The notes under the pieces were generated by a model. It was not told the origin of the DNA, did no database searches, and saw only the letters and a list, made by a program, of their open reading frames with translations. From assembly GCA_944332725.1 (NCBI GenBank), contig CALVKO010000007.1:1-40146 (forward strand): a stretch of 40,146 bases of DNA. Direction: 5' to 3'. The stretch comes from an uncultured Bacilli bacterium. GTDB taxonomy: Bacteria > Bacillota_I > Bacilli_A > RF39 > UBA660. Shown here in pieces: positions 31,123 to 37,705 of this stretch (position 1 is its first letter; each line of letters starts with the position of its first letter). Both the position numbers and the translations under genes were made by a program.

Positions 31123-32038
31123 ATTCTTTTTTCTCACCATTCCATTGATAACCTAATTGTGCAACCTTTTCTTTAAATTTGTGTTTTAATTCTTTTTCAC
31201 TCGTTAAAATATGATTAGTTTCCTTGATTAATTTTGTAATAGTTATTAAATCTTCTTTAGTTTCCATTTTTTCTATTTGTGGTACTATTTCATTCATTAA
31301 CTTTTCATATTCTTGTTTTTGTTCTTCAAAGAACACAGCTTCTTTTTTTATATTGTTATTAGCTAATTGAAATAGTTTTGTTAAAAAATCATTTGGTTTA
31401 GTTCCATCTAATTCAGGGACTTCCATAACACCTTTAATTCCAAAACTTGCTTTAGCAAAATATCTTTCACAATTATCGAATCCAATAGTTTTCTTTTTAC
31501 CGATAATTTCCATAAATCCACCAATTTCAACATTTTGCCATACAGTATTTTTGGTAGATCCTTCTACTAAAATTCTTAACTTTGTTTGTTCTTCGTCTTT
31601 TTCTTCAACTGCGTGGAAAACTATAACAATATTTTTTCTTAAATTGTAGTAGCAATTATCCATAAATCTTGAAAATTCTCTTGCCACAGCTCCATAACCT
31701 TGTAATGACAAACTGCCATCTTTTTTAGCATTTTTAACATCATTTTTAATAACATAATTTTTCATTAATTCTAATAATTTACCACCAGTATCAATTACTA
31801 AAGTTTCATAATCACTTAAATCGCCTTTTAAATCTTCAAGTAATTCTTCATAATTGTTTGGTTGTATAAAATCTTTTCTAGCACTAGCCATTACACGATT
31901 GATACCTAAATCTACATCTACCAATAATGGTTTTGGTGCAGATAAAGCTAATGTTGTTTTTCCTATTCCCGGATATCCAGCTATTAACATCCTTATTTTT
32001 TGATTTTCACTAATTAATTCATTTGGTTTTTTTATCAT
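31085..32038 (-). CDS. Sak4-like AAA_24 ATPase (recombinase), 317 aa
   Basis: An ATP-binding protein of the RecA-like AAA_24 family (PF13479). Walker A is GYPGIGKTT (residues 21-29, K27); LLVDVDLGINRV follows, and Walker B is ETLVIDTGGKLLEL. NIVIVFHAVEEKDEEQTKLR fits sensor strands. A Lys/Glu-rich helical tail (about 235-317) is an added domain. Members help phage homologous recombination together with SSB and exonucleases, both present here. The start overlaps the previous stop (ATGA), with AGGAGG upstream. Confidence 0.8.
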   Translation of the reverse strand: MIKKPNELISENQKIRMLIAGYPGIGKTTLALSAPKPLLVDVDLGINRVMASARKDFIQPNNYEELLEDLKGDLSDYETLVIDTGGKLLELMKNYVIKNDVKNAKKDGSLSLQGYGAVAREFSRFMDNCYYNLRKNIVIVFHAVEEKDEEQTKLRILVEGSTKNTVWQNVEIGGFMEIIGKKKTIGFDNCERYFAKASFGIKGVMEVPELDGTKPNDFLTKLFQLANNNIKKEAVFFEEQKQEYEKLMNEIVPQIEKMETKEDLITITKLIKETNHILTSEKELKHKFKEKVAQLGYQWNGEKKEYEKISNNADTTE

Positions 32039-32355
32039 AAATTCATTCCTCCTATTTTACTTTTCCATTCCATAATTTTTGTAGTTCTAAACATTTGATT
32101 TGCTCTATGTTTAGTATTATTTATCGTTTCTTCTACCTCTTCTTTTGTAGCACAAATATAAAAGCCACCTAATTTACCTGATTCGCTTCCAACCAGTTTT
32201 TCATACTGCTTGTCCTCTCTAATGTTTTGAATAATTTTTCTCATTGATTTATCACTATTCACATTAAAGATTTTTCGTAAGTCTTTGTTTTTAATTAAAT
32301 TAGCCTTGCCTAAATGATTCTTGCACAAATATTCGTAAACTAATTTTTCACGCAT
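32035..32355 (-). CDS. Winged-helix-like small protein, 106 aa
   Basis: LVYEYLCKNHLGKANLIKNK, DLRKIFNVNSDKSMRKIIQN and GKLGGFYICATKEEVEETIN form a winged-helix-like pattern (helices, then beta hairpin GGFYICAT). Basic end. Likely binds DNA, perhaps at the replication origin. Not otherwise recognised. Ribosome site GTGAGG. Confidence 0.5.
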   Translation of the reverse strand: MREKLVYEYLCKNHLGKANLIKNKDLRKIFNVNSDKSMRKIIQNIREDKQYEKLVGSESGKLGGFYICATKEEVEETINNTKHRANQMFRTTKIMEWKSKIGGMNL

Positions 32356-32525
32356 TTAATCAACCTCACTTTTTTATGTTTGAATCGTTCTTGTAATTCT
32401 TTTGCTCTTTTTTGCGTAAATATCTTTGCCTCACTAATATCTCTAACAATGTGATACATTGGTATTCTAGGTTTAGCCCACTTTAAATACACTTTTTCGT
32501 TTAAAACTTCAATTTCTACAATCAT
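32340..32525 (-). CDS. Hypothetical protein, 61 aa
   Basis: MIVEIEVLNEKVYLKWAKPR, then YHIVRDISEAKIFTQKRAKE and a basic end. Small alpha/beta protein of unknown function; overlaps the next gene by 16 bases. Ribosome site AAAGGAG nine bases upstream. Confidence 0.45.
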   Translation of the reverse strand: MIVEIEVLNEKVYLKWAKPRIPMYHIVRDISEAKIFTQKRAKELQERFKHKKVRLIKCVKN

Positions 32526-32546
32526 CTTCCTAACTCCTTTTCAAGT

Positions 32547-33107
32547 TTAACTTTGCGTTCCATTTAGAATCCCTTTACTTATTTCTTGTATAAAAGCCAC
32601 ACCATCAACTTCTTGTCCATAGTGAGACAAAATAGCATTTCGTAATGATAATTTTTCTAAATTACTTAATTCTTGTACATCCACTAATTTTTTACAAAAC
32701 TTCCAATACTTATCTTCAAACACTTCATCAGATAATTCCCATAGTTTCTGTTTGTTAAGAACTTGTCCGAAATATTTTTTACTGCTTCTACAAATGTAAT
32801 CAATAGAACTGCATCTTGAAAAATGGTTATCGTAATTGCTTAAAGATTCTTTTCTACCACAAATTGTACAGTTAATGCTGTTGAAATCTTTTTCAATTCG
32901 AATAAATTCATTTATTAAATCAACAACTTTTGGTGGTTCATCGTGTTGCTCTTTTAGGTATCTATCAAAATTGTCAAAAACACCATTCGCTTTATAATCT
33001 TGTAATCTTCTACACCATTCATCAAATACATCTTGGTCTTTAGATTTGAAAGTATTGTAATGAACTTTTATTCTTTTAAATAAGGTTTTTACTTGTTCTC
33101 TGTTCAT
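32547..33107 (-). CDS. Replicative helicase loader/inhibitor-like protein with zinc site, 186 aa
   Basis: The N-terminal 65 residues (MNREQVKTLFKRIKVHYNTF, VFDEWCRRLQDYKANGVFDN) fit the G39P/loader type used by phages such as SPP1. Two Cys pairs follow (CTICGRKES, then a more distant RCSSIDYIC), possibly binding zinc. The C-terminal half is helical with no ATP-binding motif. It follows the DUF6291-like gene, as in many replication modules that recruit the host helicase. Start at 33107; an ATG at 33122 lacks a ribosome site. Confidence 0.6.
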   Translation of the reverse strand: MNREQVKTLFKRIKVHYNTFKSKDQDVFDEWCRRLQDYKANGVFDNFDRYLKEQHDEPPKVVDLINEFIRIEKDFNSINCTICGRKESLSNYDNHFSRCSSIDYICRSSKKYFGQVLNKQKLWELSDEVFEDKYWKFCKKLVDVQELSNLEKLSLRNAILSHYGQEVDGVAFIQEISKGILNGTQS

Positions 33108-33108
33108 A

Positions 33109-33741
33109 TCACACCAACTCATCTATCTCATCAAAGATAGATTTTTTTTCTTTCTTATTTTCGCTAATCGGATACAAGTCTTTCCATTTTCCATTTATTG
33201 CATTTCCTAACATTTGTTTTTTAACTTCATCATCATATGGTTTCAATTTATTCCATAAACGGTTTATAACAGTTTCACTTGTACTCATTTTCTCTTTTTG
33301 TCTTAACTCTACATATTCGTTAAACAAGCTATCTAATTCGTTTAAAAAAGGTTTTTCTTCCTCACACTCTATTTTTTCTAAAATATTATTAGAAATAGAA
33401 TAAGAAGTAGAAGTAGAAGTAGAAGATGTTTGATTTTGTTTTGATTTTTTTTGTTTTGATTTTGATTTTGTTTTGATTTCATTTTGATTTTGTTTTGATT
33501 TCATTTTGTTTCTTTTGTTAAAACTTCTATTTTTGCTTGTATTTAAACTGTTTTCGATACCCATCCAAGCAAATTTTTTTTCTCCAACAAACGATGGACA
33601 TTCATCTTTAAAAATATAATTTAATATTGCAAGTGCGAAATCTTTTTTATATTCTTCGTTTTCAAATTCATCAATAATTCTGAAATAATTATCAAAAAAA
33701 CTAAATTTTTCTACTTTATATTTTTTCATATTATCTTTCAT
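33109..33741 (-). CDS. DUF6291/replisome-organiser-like replication protein, 210 aa
   Basis: The N-terminal domain (FSFFDNYFRIIDEFENEEYK, LAILNYIFKDECPSFVGEKK, AWMGIENSLN) has the usual pattern of DUF6291-type replication proteins. A Lys/Gln/Ser/Thr low-complexity linker follows (about residues 78-113), coded by a microsatellite. A C-terminal domain (VELRQKEKMSTSETVINRLW, then GNAINGKWKDLYPI) is common in phage initiators. It probably binds the phage origin and brings in the loader. Ribosome site GAGGTGAG. Confidence 0.65.
   Translation of the reverse strand: MKDNMKKYKVEKFSFFDNYFRIIDEFENEEYKKDFALAILNYIFKDECPSFVGEKKFAWMGIENSLNTSKNRSFNKRNKMKSKQNQNEIKTKSKSKQKKSKQNQTSSTSTSTSYSISNNILEKIECEEEKPFLNELDSLFNEYVELRQKEKMSTSETVINRLWNKLKPYDDEVKKQMLGNAINGKWKDLYPISENKKEKKSIFDEIDELV
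33403..33512. repeat. Microsatellite inside the replication gene
   Basis: GAAGTA-type 6-mers (33403-33426) followed by TGATTTTGTTT-type units (33431-33512) on the plus strand. They code for the Ser/Thr and Lys/Ser/Gln-rich linker of the DUF6291-like protein. Replication slippage can change linker length. Confidence 0.8.
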
Positions 33742-33886
33742 AACTCACCTCAAGCAAATAATAATAGCTGTTTAATATATCTTCAATTTGACATAATCTA
33801 ATTTTTAAGATATACTTAAAGAGTAAATTTTTATTTACAACTTGATTGGAGCACCCCCGTGACCAATCTTTTTTTTGTACAATCAT
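33731..33886 (-). CDS. Small hypothetical protein, 51 aa
   Basis: MIVQKKDWSRGCSNQVVNKN then KYILKIRLCQIEDILNSYYY. The start at 33886 has GGGGGTGATG upstream; an earlier start at 33928 would overlap the preceding gene and has no site. Function unknown. Confidence 0.5.
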   Translation of the reverse strand: MIVQKKDWSRGCSNQVVNKNLLFKYILKIRLCQIEDILNSYYYLLEVSYER

Positions 33887-33902
33887 TTTTACATCACCCC
33901 CT

Positions 33903-34139
33903 TTATAAATTAACCAAGCAATAATCATAATCGTGATTTTGTGTGCATCTTTCCATTGCTTTTGAATTTTGCAAATAACCTAAATAAAATATACCTACTA
34001 AAATTGCACCTATTAAAAACATTCCTATAATTATTTCTTTTTCTTGTCTTTTCTTTTCTTTTAAATGTTCTTGCCATATTTTTTCTCGATTTTCGTCTAA
34101 TACTTCTTGTAATGTTTTTCCTTCTTTATTTTTTTTCAT
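33903..34139 (-). CDS. Small membrane protein, 78 aa
   Basis: A charged N-terminus (LQEVLDENREKIWQEHLKEK) is followed by one membrane helix (about residues 38-56, IIGMFLIGAILVGIFYLGY) and a short tail with two Cys. Likely inner-membrane with a long cytoplasmic N-terminus. Unknown early function. Ribosome site AGGAGG. Confidence 0.5.
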   Translation of the reverse strand: MKKNKEGKTLQEVLDENREKIWQEHLKEKKRQEKEIIIGMFLIGAILVGIFYLGYLQNSKAMERCTQNHDYDYCLVNL

Positions 34140-34171
34140 AAATTCCTCCTAGCTTGTCCTTTCTTTTTTTA

Positions 34172-34309
34172 CTATGATTTAGTTTTAATTTCATAGTTTA
34201 TTTTTATATTTTCTTGTCTTTCATATAGATAAATTAAATATTCAATCATATTAATTGGATCTATATTTTTAAAAATGTTTTCTTGTTTTGCAGACTTATT
34301 TTTTTTCAT
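34172..34309 (-). CDS. Very small early protein, 45 aa
   Basis: MKKNKSAKQENIFKNIDPIN, then MIEYLIYLYERQENIKI. AGGTGAT precedes the start. It is the first minus-strand gene left of the plus-strand accessory gene. No function known. The stretch 34310-34369 between it and that gene's promoter is AT-rich and held no clear leftward promoter. Confidence 0.5.
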   Translation of the reverse strand: MKKNKSAKQENIFKNIDPINMIEYLIYLYERQENIKINYEIKTKS

Positions 34310-34369
34310 TTTTATCACCTACTAAATAATATTTTTTTAGTGTTTGTCCTTATTCTTTTAATTATTTTA

Positions 34370-34398
34370 TTGACTTGTCTTATGTTCTCCTTTACAAT
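34370..34398 (+). promoter_or_regulatory. Sigma-A-type promoter of the 179-aa accessory gene
   Basis: TTGACT, 17-bp spacer, TACAAT, 23 bases before the GTG start and with AAAGGAGG between. A near-consensus, apparently constitutive promoter that does not share the switch operators, so the gene can be expressed from the silent prophage. Confidence 0.75.
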
Positions 34399-34421
34399 GT
34401 TTTTGAAAGGAGGTATGCATT

Positions 34422-34961
34422 GTGAATGTATCTGATTGGATTCAACTTCTTGTTGGAATAATTACTGGATGTAGTGCATTAATATCAATCTATATATCTG
34501 TCAAAACTTTAAAACAAAACTCACAAATGATTGAAGATAATACTAGACCAAATATAATAATTTATAAAGATGTTATAGATATAAATTCTCCTATGGAATA
34601 TTTAGTAATTAAAAATATAGGAAATTCTCTAGCACATATTATTTCAATTACTTTTGATAACAATAAATTAGATAAATTAAATAAAACTTATTCTCAAATA
34701 CCAAATGCTTTAGAAAAATTAAGCAACGGAAATCTTGCACCACAGCAAGTTTTTAAAATTCCTATAAAAACTGCAAATATTGATTTTGATGAGATTAATT
34801 TTGAAATTTTTTATTGTAGTAATGTTAAAAATTATCGTGAAATATTTACAATAAACGCTAAACAAGATCACGGAATTAAATTTACAAAGCAACATATACA
34901 AAATAATGACTTACGAGTTATATCTAATGCACTACAAGAATTAATAAAAAGAATTACCTAA
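34422..34961 (+). CDS. Membrane-anchored accessory (moron-like) protein, 179 aa
   Basis: One N-terminal membrane helix (residues about 6-28, QLLVGIITGCSALISIYISV) and a short coil (TLKQNSQMIEDNTRPNIIIY) precede a beta domain with YLVIKNIGNSLAHIISITFD, the hallmark of a widespread family of small membrane-anchored Ig-like proteins of unknown role. The gene lies opposite to the surrounding early genes, has its own near-consensus promoter, and ends tail to tail with the 55-aa gene. This makes it a likely lysogenic-conversion gene, perhaps excluding other phages. GTG start; an ATG seven bases earlier is in a closed frame. Confidence 0.6.
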   Translation: MNVSDWIQLLVGIITGCSALISIYISVKTLKQNSQMIEDNTRPNIIIYKDVIDINSPMEYLVIKNIGNSLAHIISITFDNNKLDKLNKTYSQIPNALEKLSNGNLAPQQVFKIPIKTANIDFDEINFEIFYCSNVKNYREIFTINAKQDHGIKFTKQHIQNNDLRVISNALQELIKRIT

Positions 34962-35121
34962 TAATGTTATTATTTAAGCTATCTTTAATTTCATCAAGTA
35001 TCATATATGCGATAGCATATGTGATATTTTTTTCTTTTAATATTTTAATAATTTCTTGAACAATCTCATTAACTTTATTTTTTTCAATTTCGAATCCATT
35101 AATATCAATTATTTCATTCAT
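34954..35121 (-). CDS. Small early protein, 55 aa
   Basis: MNEIIDINGFEIEKNKVNEI then VQEIIKILKEKNITYAIAYM. Helical. CAGGAGTAGATAAG is upstream of the ATG, like the AGGAGTAG before the next gene to the right. It ends by overlapping the stop region of the plus-strand gene by eight bases. Part of the Cro-like operon; unknown function. The stretch 35122-35178 is a short gap. Confidence 0.5.
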   Translation of the reverse strand: MNEIIDINGFEIEKNKVNEIVQEIIKILKEKNITYAIAYMILDEIKDSLNNNIIR

Positions 35122-35178
35122 CTTATCTACTCCTGTTCGTTGTTTATTGAAATGCTATGAAATTTGCAAACTACATTG

Positions 35179-35340
35179 CTATTTCACAAATAAAGGCTTA
35201 TCACCAGTGGCTTTTAGAGCATTTTGATATTGTTCCAAAAAAGTAGATTTATCTGCTTTTTTCATATCTTTTAAAATTTCTCTAATAAGTTCTTTTTTTT
35301 CTTCATCTGATAATTGTTTATACATTTCTAATAAGTTCAT
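35179..35340 (-). CDS. Small early protein, 53 aa
   Basis: MNLLEMYKQLSDEEKKELIR then EILKDMKKADKSTFLEQYQN: a charged helical protein. AGGAG sits at the right distance from the start at 35340; a longer frame would overlap the Cro-like gene. Unknown function, second gene of the leftward early operon. Confidence 0.5.
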   Translation of the reverse strand: MNLLEMYKQLSDEEKKELIREILKDMKKADKSTFLEQYQNALKATGDKPLFVK

Positions 35341-35344
35341 ATTT

Positions 35345-35560
35345 CTACTCCTGTTCTTTGCATTTTTGTGTAGATATAAAATAATTAGCATCTACGCCTA
35401 AAGCAATTATTATTTCTACAAATTCATCAGCATCCATTTTTCTTTTTCCGTTTAAAATCATTGATAAAGTATTTTCAGCGATTCCTGTTTTTTCAGATAT
35501 AAATTTTTGTTTTATACCATTTTCAATTATGTATTGAGATACTTTTTGATAAACTTTCAT
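35345..35560 (-). CDS. Cro-like XRE-family regulator, 71 aa
   Basis: A helix-turn-helix protein: MKVYQKVSQYIIENGIKQKF, then ISEKTGIAENTLSMILNGKR (recognition helix) and MDADEFVEIIIALGVDANYF. It is divergent from the repressor across a region of repeated operators and is the first gene of the leftward lytic operon, the usual place of Cro. The start at 35560 follows AAAGGAG. A longer frame to 35632 would run through the -10 element and operators and is not used. Confidence 0.85.
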   Translation of the reverse strand: MKVYQKVSQYIIENGIKQKFISEKTGIAENTLSMILNGKRKMDADEFVEIIIALGVDANYFISTQKCKEQE

Positions 35561-35580
35561 ATTTTCTCCTTTCTTAATTC

Positions 35581-35667
35581 CAATATTCTTGAAATCTATT
35601 TTGATTATATTCCAATATTTTTGAAATGTCAATACTTTTTTGAAAAAAAATTCAATTTACTTGAAAT
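35581..35667. promoter_or_regulatory. Switch operators: four copies of a CAATATTNTTGAAAT-like site
   Basis: Copies in the same orientation: 35581-35595 (CAATATTCTTGAAAT), 35613-35627 (CAATATTTTTGAAAT), 35630-35646 (a longer variant, CAATAC...TGAAAA) and 35653-35667 (CAATTTACTTGAAAT). The second fills the spacer of the leftward promoter; the fourth lies just upstream of the rightward promoter. Likely bound by the repressor and the Cro-like protein with different affinities. Confidence 0.75.
35604..35632 (-). promoter_or_regulatory. Leftward early promoter (consensus)
   Basis: On the minus strand TTGACA, 17 bp, TATAAT, both hexamers perfect, 44 bases before the Cro-like ATG. An operator copy covers its whole spacer, so bound repressor would block it. 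Confidence 0.9.
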
Positions 35668-35672
35668 TTTTA

Positions 35673-35701
35673 TTTACTATTTTGAATTTTTATGTTATTA
35701 T
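35673..35701 (+). promoter_or_regulatory. Promoter of the lysogeny operon
   Basis: TTTACT, 17-bp spacer, TATTAT, then AAAGGAG and the repressor ATG at 35725. Weaker than the divergent early promoter; an operator copy ends six bases upstream, so repressor might activate or limit it. Confidence 0.55.
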
Positions 35702-35724
35702 TTTTTTAGAAAGGAGAACTGCTT

Positions 35725-36075
35725 ATGTCTGTAGGAGATAATATAAGAACTGCTAGAATAAATAAAAAATTAAATCAAAAAGAGCTAGCAGAATTACTAG
35801 CTTCAAGAAATATCAATATTGGAAATACAACAATTAGCAATTGGGAAAAAGGTATTTCTAAACCAGATCCAGACACAATTGCTATTCTATGTGAAATATT
35901 AGACGTGGATGCTAATTATATATTAGGATTTGATAATAAAGAGTCAAATAACAATATTAAAGATATTGAGGTATTATTAGATGCTTATAAAGAACTATCA
36001 GATAGTGATAAAGAATTTATAAAGAATATTATAATAGAGCGAAAAAAGCAGATAGATAAAGAATTAGGAAATTAA
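35725..36075 (+). CDS. XRE-family prophage repressor, 116 aa
   Basis: Keeps the prophage silent. HTH_3 domain at about residues 5-62 (IRTARINKKLNQKELAELLA, then TISNWEKGISKPDPDTIAIL). The C-terminal tail (VLLDAYKELSDSDKEFIKNI) is short and helical and has no LexA-type self-cleaving peptidase. Release of repression is therefore more likely through the ImmA-like peptidase encoded next to it. It lies divergent from the Cro-like gene with shared operators. Confidence 0.88.
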   Translation: MSVGDNIRTARINKKLNQKELAELLASRNINIGNTTISNWEKGISKPDPDTIAILCEILDVDANYILGFDNKESNNNIKDIEVLLDAYKELSDSDKEFIKNIIIERKKQIDKELGN

Positions 36076-36130
36076 AAAAATAAAGTATGCTAGTATAGAT
36101 ACTTAATTAATAAAAAAGGGGTTAAGTATT

Positions 36131-36442
36131 ATGATTAAATTACTATTAGATAACGAAATTGATATAGATGAAGTGTTAAGATATTATAATGCTAATATAA
36201 GTTATATAGATTTACCATTATCAATTAGAGGTTGTGTTTATTATTATAAAGGTATATATGATATTTTAATAAATAAAAACTTATCGCATTATAAAAGAAA
36301 AAAGACTATTTTGCACGAATTAGCACATATTGAATTAAATCAATTGTGTCAAACTAATAATGATTTATTTGCTTTTTACATTGATAAATACGAAGATGAA
36401 GCAAATAGATATATTAATTTTTTAATTGAGAAGGTGGAATAA
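36131..36442 (+). CDS. ImmA/IrrE-type metallopeptidase, 103 aa
   Basis: A zinc-peptidase motif HELAH lies in KKTILHELAHIELNQ, with a third ligand candidate in YEDEANRYINFLIEK. Short for the family but with the complete core. In other systems such as ICEBs1, ImmA cleaves the neighbouring repressor after DNA damage or similar signals. Here it follows the repressor gene by 55 bases in the same direction. Ribosome site AAGGGG. Confidence 0.82.
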   Translation: MIKLLLDNEIDIDEVLRYYNANISYIDLPLSIRGCVYYYKGIYDILINKNLSHYKRKKTILHELAHIELNQLCQTNNDLFAFYIDKYEDEANRYINFLIEKVE

Positions 36443-36443
36443 T

Positions 36444-36755
36444 ATGAAAAATATTTTAGTAATTTTATCTGCAGTTATAATAGTTACTGGTTGTGCTAAC
36501 AAAAACACTTATAAAGTCGAATTAACTAATCAAAAAATATCAATTTGTGGCGAAGAAAAATTTATAACAGATTATGCTTATAATAATGAAATTGATATTG
36601 AATCATTAATTAATGATATAAGAAATTGTAATGAAAAATTAGTAAATGATAAAGATTTTTACAAACAAAATTATATTGATTTAGCAGAAGATTATAATAA
36701 TAGATTACAAGAGTTAGGTATAGATGAATATATCCTAACTGATACAAGTAGATAG
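36444..36755 (+). CDS. Lipoprotein in the lysogeny operon, 103 aa
   Basis: A signal sequence (MKNILVILSAVIIVTGCANK) ends in a lipobox with Cys after VTG; the mature part is soluble and helical (LINDIRNCNEKLVNDKDFYK), with two Cys. Expressed from the silent prophage, such lipoproteins can exclude other phages (as Ltp of streptococcal phage TP-J34 does), but similarity was not tested. The start at 36444 has AAGGTGG; an earlier frame from 36426 overlaps the peptidase gene. Confidence 0.65.
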   Translation: MKNILVILSAVIIVTGCANKNTYKVELTNQKISICGEEKFITDYAYNNEIDIESLINDIRNCNEKLVNDKDFYKQNYIDLAEDYNNRLQELGIDEYILTDTSR

Positions 36756-36765
36756 GAGTTCTTTT

Positions 36766-37563
36766 ATGAAAAGATTTATAATTGCTTTTGGATTATTACT
36801 AATATTATATGCAAGTGCCTGTGGTAGTTACATTAATTATGGTAATACAGATAATATATATTTTTTAGGATTAATAGATGTTTTAATTATAAGTTTAATA
36901 ATGATGATAGCACCATTTATTTTAAAAATTTCGAATAAACTTAATAGTCAAAATTGCAAAAAAATATGTAAATATAACAGTTTAATCGCATTTATTATTT
37001 CTGTTTTAATTACTGCAATTACAGATAGTTCAAATTTCGTAGGTATTGGTGGGTTAGGTGCTTTATTTTATTATTATATTAACATTAATATGTTTGGTAA
37101 TTTTGACGTTAATACGAATGAAAAGAAACAACAGGAAAATGAGAAGTACAAAAAAAAAGAAAAACATCTTACACGCAAATTAAATTTTGAATTTCTTAAC
37201 ATAAACAAAGTGTTTATTATTGTAATAACAATTTTAACAATCATAATTATTATTGAAAGCGTATTCATAATAAAAAAGCAAAATTATGCTGATGAATTAA
37301 AAAAAGAAATTGAATCTTTAGAAGAAACAATACAATCTGACAATGAAGCTTATTTTGATTTGTTGAAAGAAAATATTCACTTAACTAGCAAATCAAATTT
37401 TATGGATGAATATATCGTATTTGTACTAGATGGATATGGAAATTATTATTACAGTTATGATTGCATGAAAGAAGTTACTGAAGGAAAAAAATATGCTTTT
37501 TGGGTTTATAGTATAAATAGTGCTGTTGCAAAAGGATACAAACCTTTTAATTGTTCTAATTAA
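36766..37563 (+). CDS. Four-helix membrane protein with C-terminal Ada-like domain, 265 aa
   Basis: Membrane helices at about residues 4-20, 32-54, 69-88 and 148-169. A basic cytoplasmic loop (EKYKKKEKHLTRK) comes before the last one, then a coiled coil (ELKKEIESLEETIQSDNEAY). The C-terminal piece (YGNYYYSYDCMKEVTEGKKY, then SINSAVAKGYKPFNC) follows the pattern of small Cys domains (C...I.A.A.GY.PC.C) on many phage and surface proteins, with one of the two late cysteines replaced (PFNC). Follows the lipoprotein gene by ten bases. Likely a lysogenic-conversion protein at the membrane. Confidence 0.55.
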   Translation: MKRFIIAFGLLLILYASACGSYINYGNTDNIYFLGLIDVLIISLIMMIAPFILKISNKLNSQNCKKICKYNSLIAFIISVLITAITDSSNFVGIGGLGALFYYYININMFGNFDVNTNEKKQQENEKYKKKEKHLTRKLNFEFLNINKVFIIVITILTIIIIIESVFIIKKQNYADELKKEIESLEETIQSDNEAYFDLLKENIHLTSKSNFMDEYIVFVLDGYGNYYYSYDCMKEVTEGKKYAFWVYSINSAVAKGYKPFNCSN

Positions 37564-37580
37564 TATTTAAAAATGTTTAT

Positions 37581-37606
37581 AAAAAAAACTACCGCGCCAA
37601 CGGTAG
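37581..37606 (-). terminator. Leftward terminator inside the lysogeny region
   Basis: The minus strand reads CTACCG-TTGGCG-CGGTAG followed by eight T. It blocks transcripts moving left, antisense to the integrase, from reaching the lysogeny genes; in the circular phage these could come from late read-through across attP. On the plus strand there is no T-run. Confidence 0.75.
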
Positions 37607-37643
37607 AAATTGAAAACAAGTCTGCAAAACTTTTAAATACAAT

Positions 37644-37673
37644 ATAATTGTACGTGTTTTCACGTATAATTAT
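37644..37673. repeat. 30-bp inverted repeat before the integrase
   Basis: Arms ATAATTGTACGTG and CACGTATAATTAT pair over 12 of 13 positions around TTTT. The right arm holds a TATAAT (37665-37670). It lies 33 bases before the integrase ATG. Could be an operator or an RNA hairpin. The gap 37564-37705 otherwise holds only the leftward terminator and the AAAGGAAG ribosome site. Confidence 0.7.
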
Positions 37674-37705
37674 AGCATAAAATTTAGTAAAAAGGAAGTG
37701 CTATA

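Noticed and set aside
35561-35632. N-terminal extension of the Cro-like protein
   Set aside because: It would lie over the -10 element and operators, upstream of the transcription start; AAAGGAG precedes the internal ATG.
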